Assembly (NCBI GenBank): GCA_964575845.1 | Contig: CAZNSX010000001.1 | Location: 806,001 to 870,000 of the forward strand | Direction: 5' to 3' | Source: CAZNSX01 sp964575845 | Lineage (GTDB): Bacteria > UBA8248 > CAZNSX01 | Length of the DNA: 64,000 nt | Shown here: positions 44,411 to 52,960 of the stretch, piece after piece | Position numbering within the stretch: position 1 is the first letter of the stretch | Layout of the letters: every line of letters begins with the position of its first letter | Made by a program: the position numbers and the translations under genes | The notes under the pieces: model-generated | What the model was told of the DNA's origin: nothing | The model's database searches: none | The model's input: only the letters and a program-made list of their open reading frames with translations

Positions 44411-47400
44411 TCAGTAGTCGGTCTTGCCGTATGGTAACCCATCCTCTCTCACCTGCATCGGCTGCGTCATGGCATCTACCGAAAGGTAGTAATGGTCCAC
44501 CTTTTTGACCTCATGCCAATCGAGCCGGGCGGCGTCCCTAATCGGGTTCTGGAGCCGGGGCGTGGCGTTGCAGTCAGTGACGACGTAGAGCCAGTAGCAG
44601 TCCCGGCGGTCCTCAGCAACCCTCTTTTCGTTGGGTGTGAGGCATATCGTCCCCGTCGCTGCTCCGACGCCCTTCACCTCGATGAGCCGCAGCTCGCCTG
44701 ATTTGGTATCGAGGCTCGTGAGGTCGTAGCCCAGGTTCTTCTCGTGGACATCGGCCACGGCCCGTCCGGCTGCCCTTTCATGCTCCATAGCTAACCGCAT
44801 GGCAATAGCCTCTATCTCTGCATCCTGCCGAAGACGCTTGACCTCAGGGGCATCCCGTTCAGGATGTGGCAGCACAAGGACGCTGGCGATCCGCTCAACC
44901 CCCTGGAGCATAAGGGCTCGCTGGCGCTCAAGCTCTTGCAGCCGCTGCTGGCGACGCGCCAGGAGCTCGGCGTGGCGGTCCTCCGCCCGCCTCAAGTTCC
45001 CGGCTGCTCCCTCGACCCCGCGCTCCGCTTCCTCAGAAAAGCGCCCTATCATGGCGTCCTCCCTGGCCAAGAGCTCTGTCAGGGCAACCTCCACATGTCG
45101 GGCTATCCTATCAACCTCGGAAAGACGCTCTGCCTTTACTTCCTCAAGGAAAGGGCTCAGAGCGTGCTCATTGAGCCATACCTGATCCTCAGGAAGGTTG
45201 GCTACAGAAGGCAACTCTTCCGGGGCCGGGGCCGACAAGAAATTCCCTAGGATTCCGGGCTCGCGGAGCTTGGGCTCTGCGCCATCGGCAAGCTCCAGAG
45301 CGAAGAGCCGCTCGTGGATGACCTGCCCGAGGCCATCCACAAGGCGAGCCCGATAGAAATCGAGCCGGGCTGGCCTCTCGTGATTGAGAGAGTAAAAGCA
45401 TGAACCCTCGCCGAATGCCTCCCGCGCCAAGGCAAGGGAATGGCGCCTGAGGCCCTCAAATAGGGGATGCCCTGGAGTCACCCATTCGAGGTTATTCTTC
45501 TCGGCGGTCTCACGGTCCGTGGATATGCGGGGATATCTACTGGCAAGCGGAGCGAGCTTCCAGTTCTCCTGCCTCTCGTATTGGCGCAGGACAGGCGGCG
45601 TTCTTGCTGGCTCAAAGCCATGGGGAAGGTTCCGCACCGGCCTCAGGTCGAACGGGACGTAGGCCGCTGTTTCCCGCATGAACCGGGCAATGGTCTCAGG
45701 CACCACGCGATGCTCCTGCGCATGCGCTCGGCGCTCGATGAGCATGTCAAGATTGAGTTTCTTGGTAGCGAGCCCTTCAAGGGCATTCTGGCAGATGGCC
45801 CGGAAGTGCTCCTCGTCCACATTCCGGAGCAGGCGCTCTTCAAGGTCTTCATCGCCGAGCCGACCCGCATAATAGTCCCGCAGAACTCGCTCGATGTGAG
45901 CAGCCGGAAGCACCTCTCCCACGACATTGAAGACCGTGTCATCCTCAAGGGCCTCTCGAATCTCCTGCAGCTTCTCCAGTAAGTTCCGTAGGACACGCCC
46001 CTCGATGGTGTTTGTGGCAACGAAGTTAAATATCAGACAATCCTTCCTCTGGCCATAGCGGTGGATGCGACCCATCCGCTGCTCAAGCCGGTTAGGGTTC
46101 CAGGGGATGTCGTAATTAAAGAGCATGTTGCAGCAGTGAAGGTTAATACCCTCACCTGCGGCCTCGGTAGCCACGAGGATCTGAATAGCCCCCTCCCAGA
46201 ACTGCTGCTCCGAGTATATACGAGTGCCCGGCTCGTCGCGCCCCCCAGGTTTCATACCACCATGGATGCATCCGACCCGGAACCTCCATTCCCTCAGGCG
46301 GCCCATGAGGTAATCGAGCGTGTCTTTAAATTCAGTGAAAATGAGAAGGCGTTTATCCGGCTGGTTGAAGAAGCCTTCCTTCTCAAGTATCTGCCTGAGA
46401 CGGCTGAGCTTTGCCTCAGAGCCCGACTCCTCTACCTCCCTGGCACGCCTGGCAAATTCTTCCAGGACTTCAATTTCCTCGCGAACCTGATCCGCGCTCT
46501 GCGCCAGCGTCATGGCCTCAAGCAGTCTTTCCAGCCGCTCACGCTCGGCCTCTTCCATCTCCTCAAGTTCTTCAGGGTCTGGAAGGTCAGGAGGTGCGGC
46601 CCTGACAAGTTCCTGTGCTCTATGCAGCCCATCGCGCAGCCGCCGTGCACGGTTCTCCAGCGAATGCCGAAGGGCATCTGCGCTAGAGGCCAGACGCCTT
46701 TGGTACAGAGCCATCAGGAAACCGACCGCCCTTGCCCTTGGGTCATCCTCACGGGCTGCAGCCTTTTGGCTCTGGTGCTTCACGAATCTGGAGACTTCCT
46801 TATATAGCTCCGCCTCAGGGCCGTCTATGCTGAAACTGACCGTATGTGGAATCCGTTTGGTAAAGATTTTGCGCGCCTCCCATGCGCCGTCGGGCTGCCG
46901 TTCCGGAAAATAGCACATTGTTTCTTTGATCCGACGAAGGTAGAAGGGTGCCCGTTGGCGCTCCATGGCCTCGCGGATGGATTTCACGTCGGCGTATGCG
47001 TCCTGATCGATGAGCCGGAGGAAGAAGGTGAAGTTTTCCGGGTCCCCCTTGTGGGGCGTAGCCGTAAGGAGGAGCAGGTGGTCCGAGGAATCTCTCAACA
47101 GCTCGCCCAGCCTGTACCTCAGGGTCTTGTGGGATTCATCCGAGGCAGACATCCGGTGTGCCTCGTCCACGATCACCAGGTCCCAGCGAACCTGCCGCAA
47201 GCCAGGAAGAATAGGGGCACGCTTTGCCAGGTCGAGCGAGGTCAAAATCTGCTTGTGCTCCAGCCACTGGTTTATGCCGAACTGGTCCCGGATGTCATCT
47301 CCCTTGAGGATTATGAACTTTTCATCGAATTTTTCCTTGAGCTCGCGCTGCCACTGGAAGGTGAGATTTGCGGGGCAGACAATAAGCGTGCGCTCCGCGA

Positions 47401-47848
47401 GCCCCCGCAGCTTGAGCTCGCGAATTAGAAGGCCTGCCATGATGGTCTTACCCGCCCCGGCGTCATCAGCCAAGAGAAAGCGCACGCGGGCCAGCTTAAG
47501 GAGATAATCGTAAACCGCCTCAAGCTGATGGGGCAAAGGGTCTACGCGTGAGACGGATAAGCCAAAGTAGGGGTCAAACTCGTAGGCAATGCCTAACATG
47601 TAGGCCTGGAGCCCTAGGCGGAGGAGCTGGCCATCGCCCCGGTAGGAATACCCAACATCCTGTATGGTGAGTGCCTTGAGATGCTCGGGAGTTAATATAA
47701 CGTTTCGGAAGCGCTCCGTCTGGAGGCCAACGAGCCCTACGGCCCACATCTCTGGGCCATTAGGCGCCACCGTAACCACGCGCATGGGCTCGCTGAAGAG
47801 GGCGCCGGAGAGAATCTGGCCTTCTCGGACTGGCGGGTTGTCAGCCAT
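44411..47848 (-). CDS. SNF2-family helicase with C-terminal DUF3883 domain
   Basis: A 1145-residue DNA translocase. Helicase motifs are complete: Walker A LADDAGAGKTIMAGLL (about 127-142), DEAH box VIVDEAHRMS, TATPHKG, and the C-terminal lobe AAGEGINLHCCN with RMGRIHRYGQ. A long helical middle contains coiled coils (EELEEMEEAERERLERLL). The C-terminal DUF3883 domain (about 1030-1130) has LRLIEVKGVG, a nuclease-like EVK motif. It is the first gene of the six-gene operon. Related SNF2-DUF3883 proteins belong to several anti-phage loci, where they probably translocate along invading DNA. Confidence 0.9.
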   Translation of the reverse strand: MADNPPVREGQILSGALFSEPMRVVTVAPNGPEMWAVGLVGLQTERFRNVILTPEHLKALTIQDVGYSYRGDGQLLRLGLQAYMLGIAYEFDPYFGLSVSRVDPLPHQLEAVYDYLLKLARVRFLLADDAGAGKTIMAGLLIRELKLRGLAERTLIVCPANLTFQWQRELKEKFDEKFIILKGDDIRDQFGINQWLEHKQILTSLDLAKRAPILPGLRQVRWDLVIVDEAHRMSASDESHKTLRYRLGELLRDSSDHLLLLTATPHKGDPENFTFFLRLIDQDAYADVKSIREAMERQRAPFYLRRIKETMCYFPERQPDGAWEARKIFTKRIPHTVSFSIDGPEAELYKEVSRFVKHQSQKAAAREDDPRARAVGFLMALYQRRLASSADALRHSLENRARRLRDGLHRAQELVRAAPPDLPDPEELEEMEEAERERLERLLEAMTLAQSADQVREEIEVLEEFARRAREVEESGSEAKLSRLRQILEKEGFFNQPDKRLLIFTEFKDTLDYLMGRLREWRFRVGCIHGGMKPGGRDEPGTRIYSEQQFWEGAIQILVATEAAGEGINLHCCNMLFNYDIPWNPNRLEQRMGRIHRYGQRKDCLIFNFVATNTIEGRVLRNLLEKLQEIREALEDDTVFNVVGEVLPAAHIERVLRDYYAGRLGDEDLEERLLRNVDEEHFRAICQNALEGLATKKLNLDMLIERRAHAQEHRVVPETIARFMRETAAYVPFDLRPVRNLPHGFEPARTPPVLRQYERQENWKLAPLASRYPRISTDRETAEKNNLEWVTPGHPLFEGLRRHSLALAREAFGEGSCFYSLNHERPARLDFYRARLVDGLGQVIHERLFALELADGAEPKLREPGILGNFLSAPAPEELPSVANLPEDQVWLNEHALSPFLEEVKAERLSEVDRIARHVEVALTELLAREDAMIGRFSEEAERGVEGAAGNLRRAEDRHAELLARRQQRLQELERQRALMLQGVERIASVLVLPHPERDAPEVKRLRQDAEIEAIAMRLAMEHERAAGRAVADVHEKNLGYDLTSLDTKSGELRLIEVKGVGAATGTICLTPNEKRVAEDRRDCYWLYVVTDCNATPRLQNPIRDAARLDWHEVKKVDHYYLSVDAMTQPMQVREDGLPYGKTDY

Positions 47849-48038
47849 CTTGGATGTTCCTTGTGCTCACCGCTTTTGGAAGCCGTTCTTAGCGGGGCCA
47901 GATAGGGTATCCATAATACCAGCTCCGACCATCATCGACCCCCTAAAGCTTAAACCTGTGTAAGGAAGCCTTCTGGAGAGCAGCCCCAAGGGGCCTCTCC
48001 ATGCTCCATTTCGAGAGGCGAGGTGAAACGTGCCGCTG

Positions 48039-48066
48039 TTGACAGTCGCAATTTTGAATATATAAT
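48039..48066 (+). promoter_or_regulatory. Consensus sigma-70 promoter at the right of the defence operon
   Basis: TTGACA (48039-48044), 16 bases, then TATAAT (48061-48066): both hexamers are perfect. It points right, away from the defence operon and into the nuclease remnant and RusA-like gene. The 277-base gap 47849-48125 must also contain the leftward promoter of the helicase gene; a TATTAT-like element is visible there but not a clear -35. Confidence 0.7.
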
Positions 48067-48125
48067 TTTATATTATACTTAACCCTCTGAGTCAAACAAT
48101 AGAAAATTTCTCCTCCCATGGGGAT

Positions 48126-48593
48126 GTGTGGAGGCACTGCTGGCAAGCTAGAACGGGCAGCCCGGCGGGAGCGTTGCGGGGCCTCATTGAGGGAAAGCGA
48201 GTGCGCCTAGAGAGGGACATAAGCGATCAGGACCGCTATGGCCGACTCCTGCGCTATGTCTATCTCAAGGACGGCCGCATGGTGAACGCCCTCCTCGTGG
48301 AAGCGGGCTATGCCCAGGTCATGACGATCCAGCCGGATGTGAAGCATACGGAGCCCTTGAGGCGGCTAGAGCGTGAAGCTAGAGAGGCGAGAAGGGGGCT
48401 ATGGGTCGCTAAGCCAGCTCCAAGGGCGCCACCCCAGGCTCTGGATTGCCCCGTAATAGGCAATAAGCGCTCGTACATCTACCACATCCCGGGAGGCGCT
48501 TTCTACCAGCGCATGCTGCGGAGCCGAAACCGCGTGTGCTTCCAGAGCGAGGCCGAGCCTAAGGCTCAGGGGTATCGGCGGTCGAGACGATAA
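48126..48593 (+). pseudogene. 5'-truncated thermonuclease (SNase-like) gene
   Basis: From about residue 20 the product aligns with the C-terminal half of staphylococcal-nuclease-like proteins: IEGKRVRLERDISDQDRYGRLLRYVYLKDGRMVNALL in pieces, then EREAREARRGLW. A small metal-binding-like tail follows (NKRSYIYHIPGGAFYQRM). The N-terminal half with the calcium and catalytic residues (V-DGDT, RLIGIDTPE) is missing and replaced by unrelated codons. The GTG at 48126 is only the first available start. Probably a remnant. Confidence 0.6.
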
Positions 48594-48636
48594 GGGGCTT
48601 AGCTAATTAGATTGCAAACATGAGGAGGCTGCACTA

Positions 48637-49167
48637 ATGGAATTCCGTTTGTTTTATAGAGGGCCACTTAAAGCCAAGGGTAAGCCCAAGGACAAACACA
48701 CGATACGCTGTGAATTGCACCGACAATTAAAGGTTCTATGTGAGCAACCTCCATTGAAGGACGATAAGCGCAGTATAGAGAATTATTCTCACGCCATTGA
48801 TAACTATCGGTTTGTCCCTCTATTGTCTGTAAGAAATGAGGTCATATGTGAATTGGATATTCTTATTTTGAGAAAAGAACCGGCAGGCAAGTTAATAAGT
48901 CAGGGAGGCGACCTCGATAATCGCTTAAAGACGCTTTTCGATGCTCTTAGGATGCCCCAGGATTCCGATGAGGTTCCAAAAAAAAATAACGCAACTGCTG
49001 AGCCAGACCCATTTTATTGTGTTTTAGAAAATGATGTTCAGATTGTATCTTTTAAAGTTACGTCGGATACTCTCTTAGAAGCGGGAGATGATAGCGAAGT
49101 GGTGCTGATAATAGGAGTTCGGCCACGAGTCACGAGGCGTACAATCGCAAATGAGGTTTTTAGCTAA
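48637..49167 (+). CDS. RusA-like resolvase family protein (tentative)
   Basis: The 176-residue product contains GDLDNRLKTLFDALRMP followed by ENDVQIVSFKV, which resembles the DxDN-x3-K-x3-DAL and DD(x)QI core of RusA Holliday junction resolvases. The N-terminus (LFYRGPLKAKGK) is also consistent. A resolvase or related nuclease is therefore likely, but I am not certain. AGGAGG precedes the ATG. Codon use is more AT-rich than in the neighbours, which suggests recent acquisition. Confidence 0.55.
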   Translation: MEFRLFYRGPLKAKGKPKDKHTIRCELHRQLKVLCEQPPLKDDKRSIENYSHAIDNYRFVPLLSVRNEVICELDILILRKEPAGKLISQGGDLDNRLKTLFDALRMPQDSDEVPKKNNATAEPDPFYCVLENDVQIVSFKVTSDTLLEAGDDSEVVLIIGVRPRVTRRTIANEVFS

Positions 49168-49317
49168 TAACACCCTATATTTATCTTCAACGTTTTTTCT
49201 TAATAATGGGCGCTTGATGAGCACCGTTCACCGCCCCACCGCTCGGGAAGCCCCAATAAACCCCCTTGATGTGCTTGCTTCACCCTGAGATAATAGGCAT
49301 AGATTAAGGGGGCCTAG

Positions 49318-49443
49318 CGCACCGGACGCGAAAAGCCCTTTCCCGTGAGGGCCTGGCCCTATACCGGCGAGATGCGCCAGACGCTCACAGTGTGGTTTGA
49401 TGCGAAAGGCATCATGCGCCGGTGGCGATACCATGGCCGGTGA
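49318..49443 (+). pseudogene. Short coding-like fragment (BamE/SmpA-like C-terminus, tentative)
   Basis: Between stop codons, about 40 codons read EMRQTLTVWFDAKGIMRRWR, like the end of small outer-membrane lipoproteins of the BamE type. There is no convincing start. The rest of the 49168-49489 gap shows nothing else. Confidence 0.25.
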
Positions 49444-49489
49444 CCAGCCCTTTTTATAGGGGGCAAGGACGGGCAGCGGGGACTAAACC

Positions 49490-49945
49490 TTGAGGGCAAA
49501 ACCAGGAACCAAGCCGACCGGGCCGACCAGGCCGACCAAGAAAGAGCTGGCCCAGATAAAGGCGTTCTCAGACATGGGGCACACCCCGACGGCAGTAGCC
49601 AAGCTAGTCGGCAGGAGCCACCATACCGTCATCAAGTATCTCGATTCTGAGGTCTTCAACGACCCCGAGATAGGGGCAATAGTCAGCCGCATCAAAGAGA
49701 AAGAAGCTCAGGACCTTTGCCTTCTGGGCGCAAAGTCGAGGAAGCGGCTGCACGACCTGCTCGATGGGGGCAAGACCAAGGTCATTGAGACCGTGGCGCT
49801 GATGGACCGGGCCTTCCAGCAGAGAAGGCTCCTGGAGGGGACCTCCACAGAGAACATCGCCCTCCATGCCATCCTCCAGGAGATTGAGGAGGAGGAGAAA
49901 AGGGAGAGGGAGAAGGGAGCGGGAGGGGAAAAGCGCCAGGGTTAG
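49490..49945 (+). CDS. HTH protein resembling phage terminase small subunits
   Basis: A 151-residue protein with a basic Pro/Thr N-terminus and a clear helix-turn-helix at about 25-50 (IKAFSDMGHTPTAVAKLVG, then SHHTVIKYL). Long charged helices and a Glu/Lys/Arg-rich tail follow. The fold pattern is that of small terminase subunits or element-borne DNA-binding proteins. The start is TTG 49490 with a weak GGGGA site, so the boundary is uncertain. Confidence 0.55.
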   Translation: MRAKPGTKPTGPTRPTKKELAQIKAFSDMGHTPTAVAKLVGRSHHTVIKYLDSEVFNDPEIGAIVSRIKEKEAQDLCLLGAKSRKRLHDLLDGGKTKVIETVALMDRAFQQRRLLEGTSTENIALHAILQEIEEEEKREREKGAGGEKRQG

Positions 49946-50403
49946 CCGCCCTTTTATTTTCGCTCTCGGGTGAAAGGGGACCTTAATATCTCTCCGGGCT
50001 CAATAGTGCCCATGCCCCCCCCGGCCTTACCCCTCTACCCTGGTCGCTTCGGTGCCCCTCGCTTCCCGGTCCGCTTGCTTCATCCTTTTTCCCTTCTCAG
50101 GGGCCTCTAAGCGCTCCAGAATCGCCGTTCTTCCTCTTCCCCACCGTCAACATGGTTTCATCGCATCCTGCGGAAAAGTTTCGCCTGAGAGAAGTTTGGG
50201 TCATCTTATAGCCGTAACGAACCGGGTCTTTTTGCCCGCCTCAGATAGCCTCCAGCGCTCCCTGAGATTGATTGCTAGGCTTCAGTTCTTCATTTACCCT
50301 GTGGCTTTTTTTGGGGCCGTTACTTGCGCATCAGGCCGGGAAACGGAGGGTAATGCAGAGTATCCAAGGGCATCGTTAACTTATTGATTTTTGAAATAGA
50401 AAA
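49946..50403. other. Gene-poor right arm of the island
   Basis: About 460 bases without a gene I can support. A short minus-strand stretch near 50205-50280 (LAINLRERWRLSEAGKKTRF) has protein-like character but neither start nor context. Confidence 0.3.
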
Positions 50404-50448
50404 GGCGCTTCCCACAATCTTTCAATGCGTTGCGGAAAGCGCCCTTTT
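50404..50448. terminator. Bidirectional hairpin terminator at the island right end
   Basis: GGCGCTT (50404-50410) pairs with AAGCGCC (50437-50443) around a 26-base loop. TTTT follows on the + side and TTTTC on the minus side. It touches the truncated tRNA and resembles the GGGCGCC terminator after the intact tRNA-Arg, though its loop differs. Confidence 0.5.
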
Positions 50449-50452
50449 AGCG

Positions 50453-50491
50453 TTAGGAATCCGTTGCTCTATCCTACTGAGCTACGGGGGC
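50453..50491 (-). pseudogene. Truncated tRNA-Arg(CCT), 5' half only
   Basis: The acceptor 5' strand, D arm and anticodon stem up to loop TTCCTAA are preserved with one change from the intact tRNA. The 3' half is replaced by unrelated DNA. This marks the right end of the island and places the recombination point in the anticodon loop. Confidence 0.85.
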
Positions 50492-50510
50492 ACCGTTTAA
50501 TTTAAATGCC

Positions 50511-50660
50511 TTATGTGGGTGCGTCTCCCAACGCGGCTTCCCCGCCCTCTTGCACGCCTCCTCAACTGCTAAGGCTCACTCTGAGAATAGCAGAAAAAGT
50601 AGTGGCTGTGCAAGAGCCTCGGGATCCCCCTCAGGGTGGCCTTAAGGGCCTGGAGAGCTT
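50511..50660 (-). pseudogene. Integrase remnant
   Basis: The last codons read EAALGDAPT then stop, against EAALGDAPS in the intact integrase. Further in, GCTGTGCAAGAGCCTCGG and the following CCCTCAGGGTGGCC match a second stretch of the int gene, with the DNA between them deleted. It is the fossil of an earlier integrase next to the same tRNA. Confidence 0.75.
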
Positions 50661-50702
50661 ATTGCCTTCTTAGTTGAAAAGGGGTGGGGTTTCAAGCACC
50701 TG

Positions 50703-50915
50703 TTAGGCGAATTGTCCTTTGGCTTCCACATCCATTTTGGCCAGGACGGTTTCGAGCGCTGCTGAGAGCGCAGGAAGCTGCCGGCGGGCTTTCACCCTTC
50801 GGAACCGTTTCTCTGCATAGAGCAACCCGGCCGCACACCGCCTCAAGCGCATACTGCCGCCCCGCCCAAACCGCGAGGAGCGAGAGAACCGCCAGTTGAA
50901 GCAGGTGGGGGCCAC
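50703..50915 (-). pseudogene. Possible transposase C-terminal remnant
   Basis: The minus frame contains LLYAEKRFRRVKARRQLPALSAAL, which recalls the C-terminal EKxFRRxKGxRxLPxL pattern of some transposases. There is no upstream catalytic part. This is a weak call. Confidence 0.25.
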
Positions 50916-50925
50916 AGTGCTGCAA

Positions 50926-51572
50926 TACTCGCCGCCGTGGTGATGATAGCTCAGCGAGCTTTGTTAATAATACTGGAAAGTGAAGTAAGGTAGATTCAGC
51001 TCAAAAAGCCCGTTAGAAAGAGTCTGTCTGATTCTTTCCGATTCCTTCGGTTCATGGCCCCTCTCTTTGCTTCTCTTGTCTGGGGGCTTACGGAGCCTTA
51101 TAGCCCGCCCTCAGATGGCCACCTTGAAGCCTAATCTCAGAGCAAGTTCCTGTCGATAGTATAGGTCAGGATATCTTAGACGCGTTTCTGCTTGGAGCGC
51201 TTCTTTTCAGCCTCTGCGTTCTTTGGGTGAAATATTTCTCGGGGGCGGGGATTTAAGAGTGGAAATACCGACGGCAAGATCAGGCAAAGAAGTTCCCTCA
51301 ACCGGCGAACGCTCACGGGATGCTCGGGGCATCCCGTCCCCGTCCCCTTTTCTTCGCAAACGGTTCACCCTTTCACCCCTCTTTATGATCGTGATTTTCT
51401 GGCTCATAGCGGTCATACTAATTTCTCTCTTTTAGGGGGCCGGGGCTTTAAAGGGAGGAAGCAAGGCCGTGACCTCCGGCACAGACGAAATTGGCCCCCC
51501 CTGAGGGTGCCAGCTTCACCCCGAGGCCTGCCTTCTCTTTGTTCATGAAGGGCTTCTGGATTATAGTTCAGG
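50926..51572. other. Decayed accessory DNA
   Basis: About 650 bases with no supportable gene. Two overlapping opposite frames at 51207-51435 are open by chance as far as I can tell; the + one ends in a hydrophobic stretch but has no ribosome site. Confidence 0.35.
51484..51506. repeat. Short repeat, copy 1 (with 53882-53905)
   Basis: GACGAAATTGGCCCCCCCTGAGG recurs at 53882-53905 with one extra G and is followed in both places by a GCCAGC-type hexamer. Its origin is unknown; it may be a shared remnant of one decayed gene. Confidence 0.5.
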
Positions 51573-51788
51573 TCAGTCTCCGCCTTTTCCAAGCCGGTAA
51601 TCTCCCCGGGGGCGAGGGAAGCTTAACGCTTTAATCTCCTCCCGCTTAAAAGCCCTCATCCCTTCTCGCCACTGAGCCTTGGGCGGTCTTTTCCCCTCCC
51701 ACATCGCGGCCGAATTTTTCCCAACCCCCAACAGCTTTGCCAGCTGACTACTAGTAAGATTCCCCTGCCCTTGCGCCCGCCTTCTAAG
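51573..51788 (-). pseudogene. HTH gene fragment
   Basis: A stop-to-stop minus frame encodes LTSSQLAKLLGVGKNSAAMW followed by EGKRPPKAQWREGMRAFKREE, an XRE-like helix-turn-helix. It lacks a start codon. It is probably a relic of the older island at this tRNA. Confidence 0.4.
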
Positions 51789-51962
51789 TCAAGGCGGGCC
51801 GCTCTCTGTGGACAACATAATCGCGGCTATCTCGTCTCAGGCACTCCCCAGCGGGTTCATTTGAAGCTCCCCATTTCAGGGAACACCCCCTCGTCTAATA
51901 AGTCGAAACTGGGTCGAAGGCGGTCCAGATGGTCTTCAGTCACTGAAAAGGAGGAATTTGCG

Positions 51963-52499
51963 ATGAGAAAACGTGGAAAATGGGTCTTGCTGGCATTAAC
52001 GCCCCTTCTCGTCGGCGGACTCATCGCCGGCGAAGCCTCGGCCTTTAAAGGGCGAGGCTATGGCTACACGAAACCGGCCCACTGGAGGACGGGATACGGC
52101 CGTCCCGGCTGGGCATACGGCAATCGGTTGGCATGGATGAAGGAGGAGCTTCAGCTCACAGATGAGCAAGTGCAAAGGGTCCGGGACGTTGTCCTGGAAG
52201 GCGGAAAGCGGGTCATCAAGGACCGGGCGGACCTTCGGGTTTCCGGCCTGGAGCTGCGAGAGCTCCTGGCCAAGGCCGAGGTGGACAAGAGCGCGGTCGA
52301 TGAGAAGGTCAAACAAATCGGCCAGCTACGGCAGAAGCTTCTCCAGGACCGAATCGACACCCATCTCAAAATCCGGGAGATCCTCACGCCCGAGCAGCGA
52401 GAAAAAGCGGGGTCGTTATTCATGGGTCGCTTCCTGTCGAGCCATCCGGCCCGCTTTTACGGGAAGAAGTGGGGGGCTGGAAGGCGCGGCCCCATGTGA
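51963..52499 (+). CDS. Spy/CpxP/ZraP-like periplasmic protein
   Basis: A signal peptide (KWVLLALTPLLVGGLIAGEASA) is followed by a Gly/Tyr-rich stretch and a helical domain at about 60-155. The domain has the LTDEQVQRVRDVV and ILTPEQREKAGSLF repeats, which match the LTxxQ motifs of Spy, CpxP and ZraP. Such proteins are ATP-independent chaperones or metal-stress sensors of the periplasm. ATG 51963 follows AAGGAGG; a longer frame from 51771 has no ribosome site. Confidence 0.82.
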   Translation: MRKRGKWVLLALTPLLVGGLIAGEASAFKGRGYGYTKPAHWRTGYGRPGWAYGNRLAWMKEELQLTDEQVQRVRDVVLEGGKRVIKDRADLRVSGLELRELLAKAEVDKSAVDEKVKQIGQLRQKLLQDRIDTHLKIREILTPEQREKAGSLFMGRFLSSHPARFYGKKWGAGRRGPM

Positions 52500-52622
52500 G
52501 CCGAGAGCTCGGCGGTTCCGCCTCTCCTCTCCGATGGGGGAGGCGGAACCCCTTCCCTTTCCATTCGCAGCCGCAGAGGGCGTTTCCATCATGAGGCAAA
52601 TCCAAGAGAAGGAGAGGTCCAA

Positions 52623-52760
52623 GTGGAAACTTTATGGGAGCTGCTAGAAGCGGCTCTTGCCGTGCTTCTGATGGGCTACTTCGTCGGCCGGATGGGGCGG
52701 TGTGATGAGTCTGCGCCGACAAGAATGAGGTCGCACCCAGAATCAGCTTACCCGTGCTAG
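52623..52760 (+). CDS. Very small membrane protein (45 residues)
   Basis: GTG 52623 is preceded by AAGGAGAGG at good spacing and opens a 45-codon frame. The product has one predicted membrane helix (LLEAALAVLLMGYFVGRMG) and a short polar tail. It follows the Spy-like gene by 123 bases on the same strand, so a small envelope partner is plausible. No family is recognised. Confidence 0.4.
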   Translation: METLWELLEAALAVLLMGYFVGRMGRCDESAPTRMRSHPESAYPC

Positions 52761-52960
52761 CGGGATATTTCGCAGTGGGCGCGGCATGGGCGTTAGGGGA
52801 ATTTACGGATAAGTAATGGAGTTTAATAATTATCATTTATATTAGAATTGGCGGAGCAGGATGACACTCTTATGTCAAAGGAGCGGGTAAACATTTGCGC
52901 CTTCTGCTGTAGTCGCGAGCAAAATTTAGTTCTCGTCAGTACCGTAAATGAGGTGCGAAG

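Noticed and set aside
35287..47848. Assignment of the defence operon to DISARM or BREX
   Set aside because: No DrmA, DrmB (DUF1998), PglZ or BrxL-type gene is present; only the helicase, methylase and ATPase classes overlap.
51207..51435. Two overlapping opposite frames of about 70 codons
   Set aside because: They exclude one another, lack ribosome sites and lie in decayed DNA.
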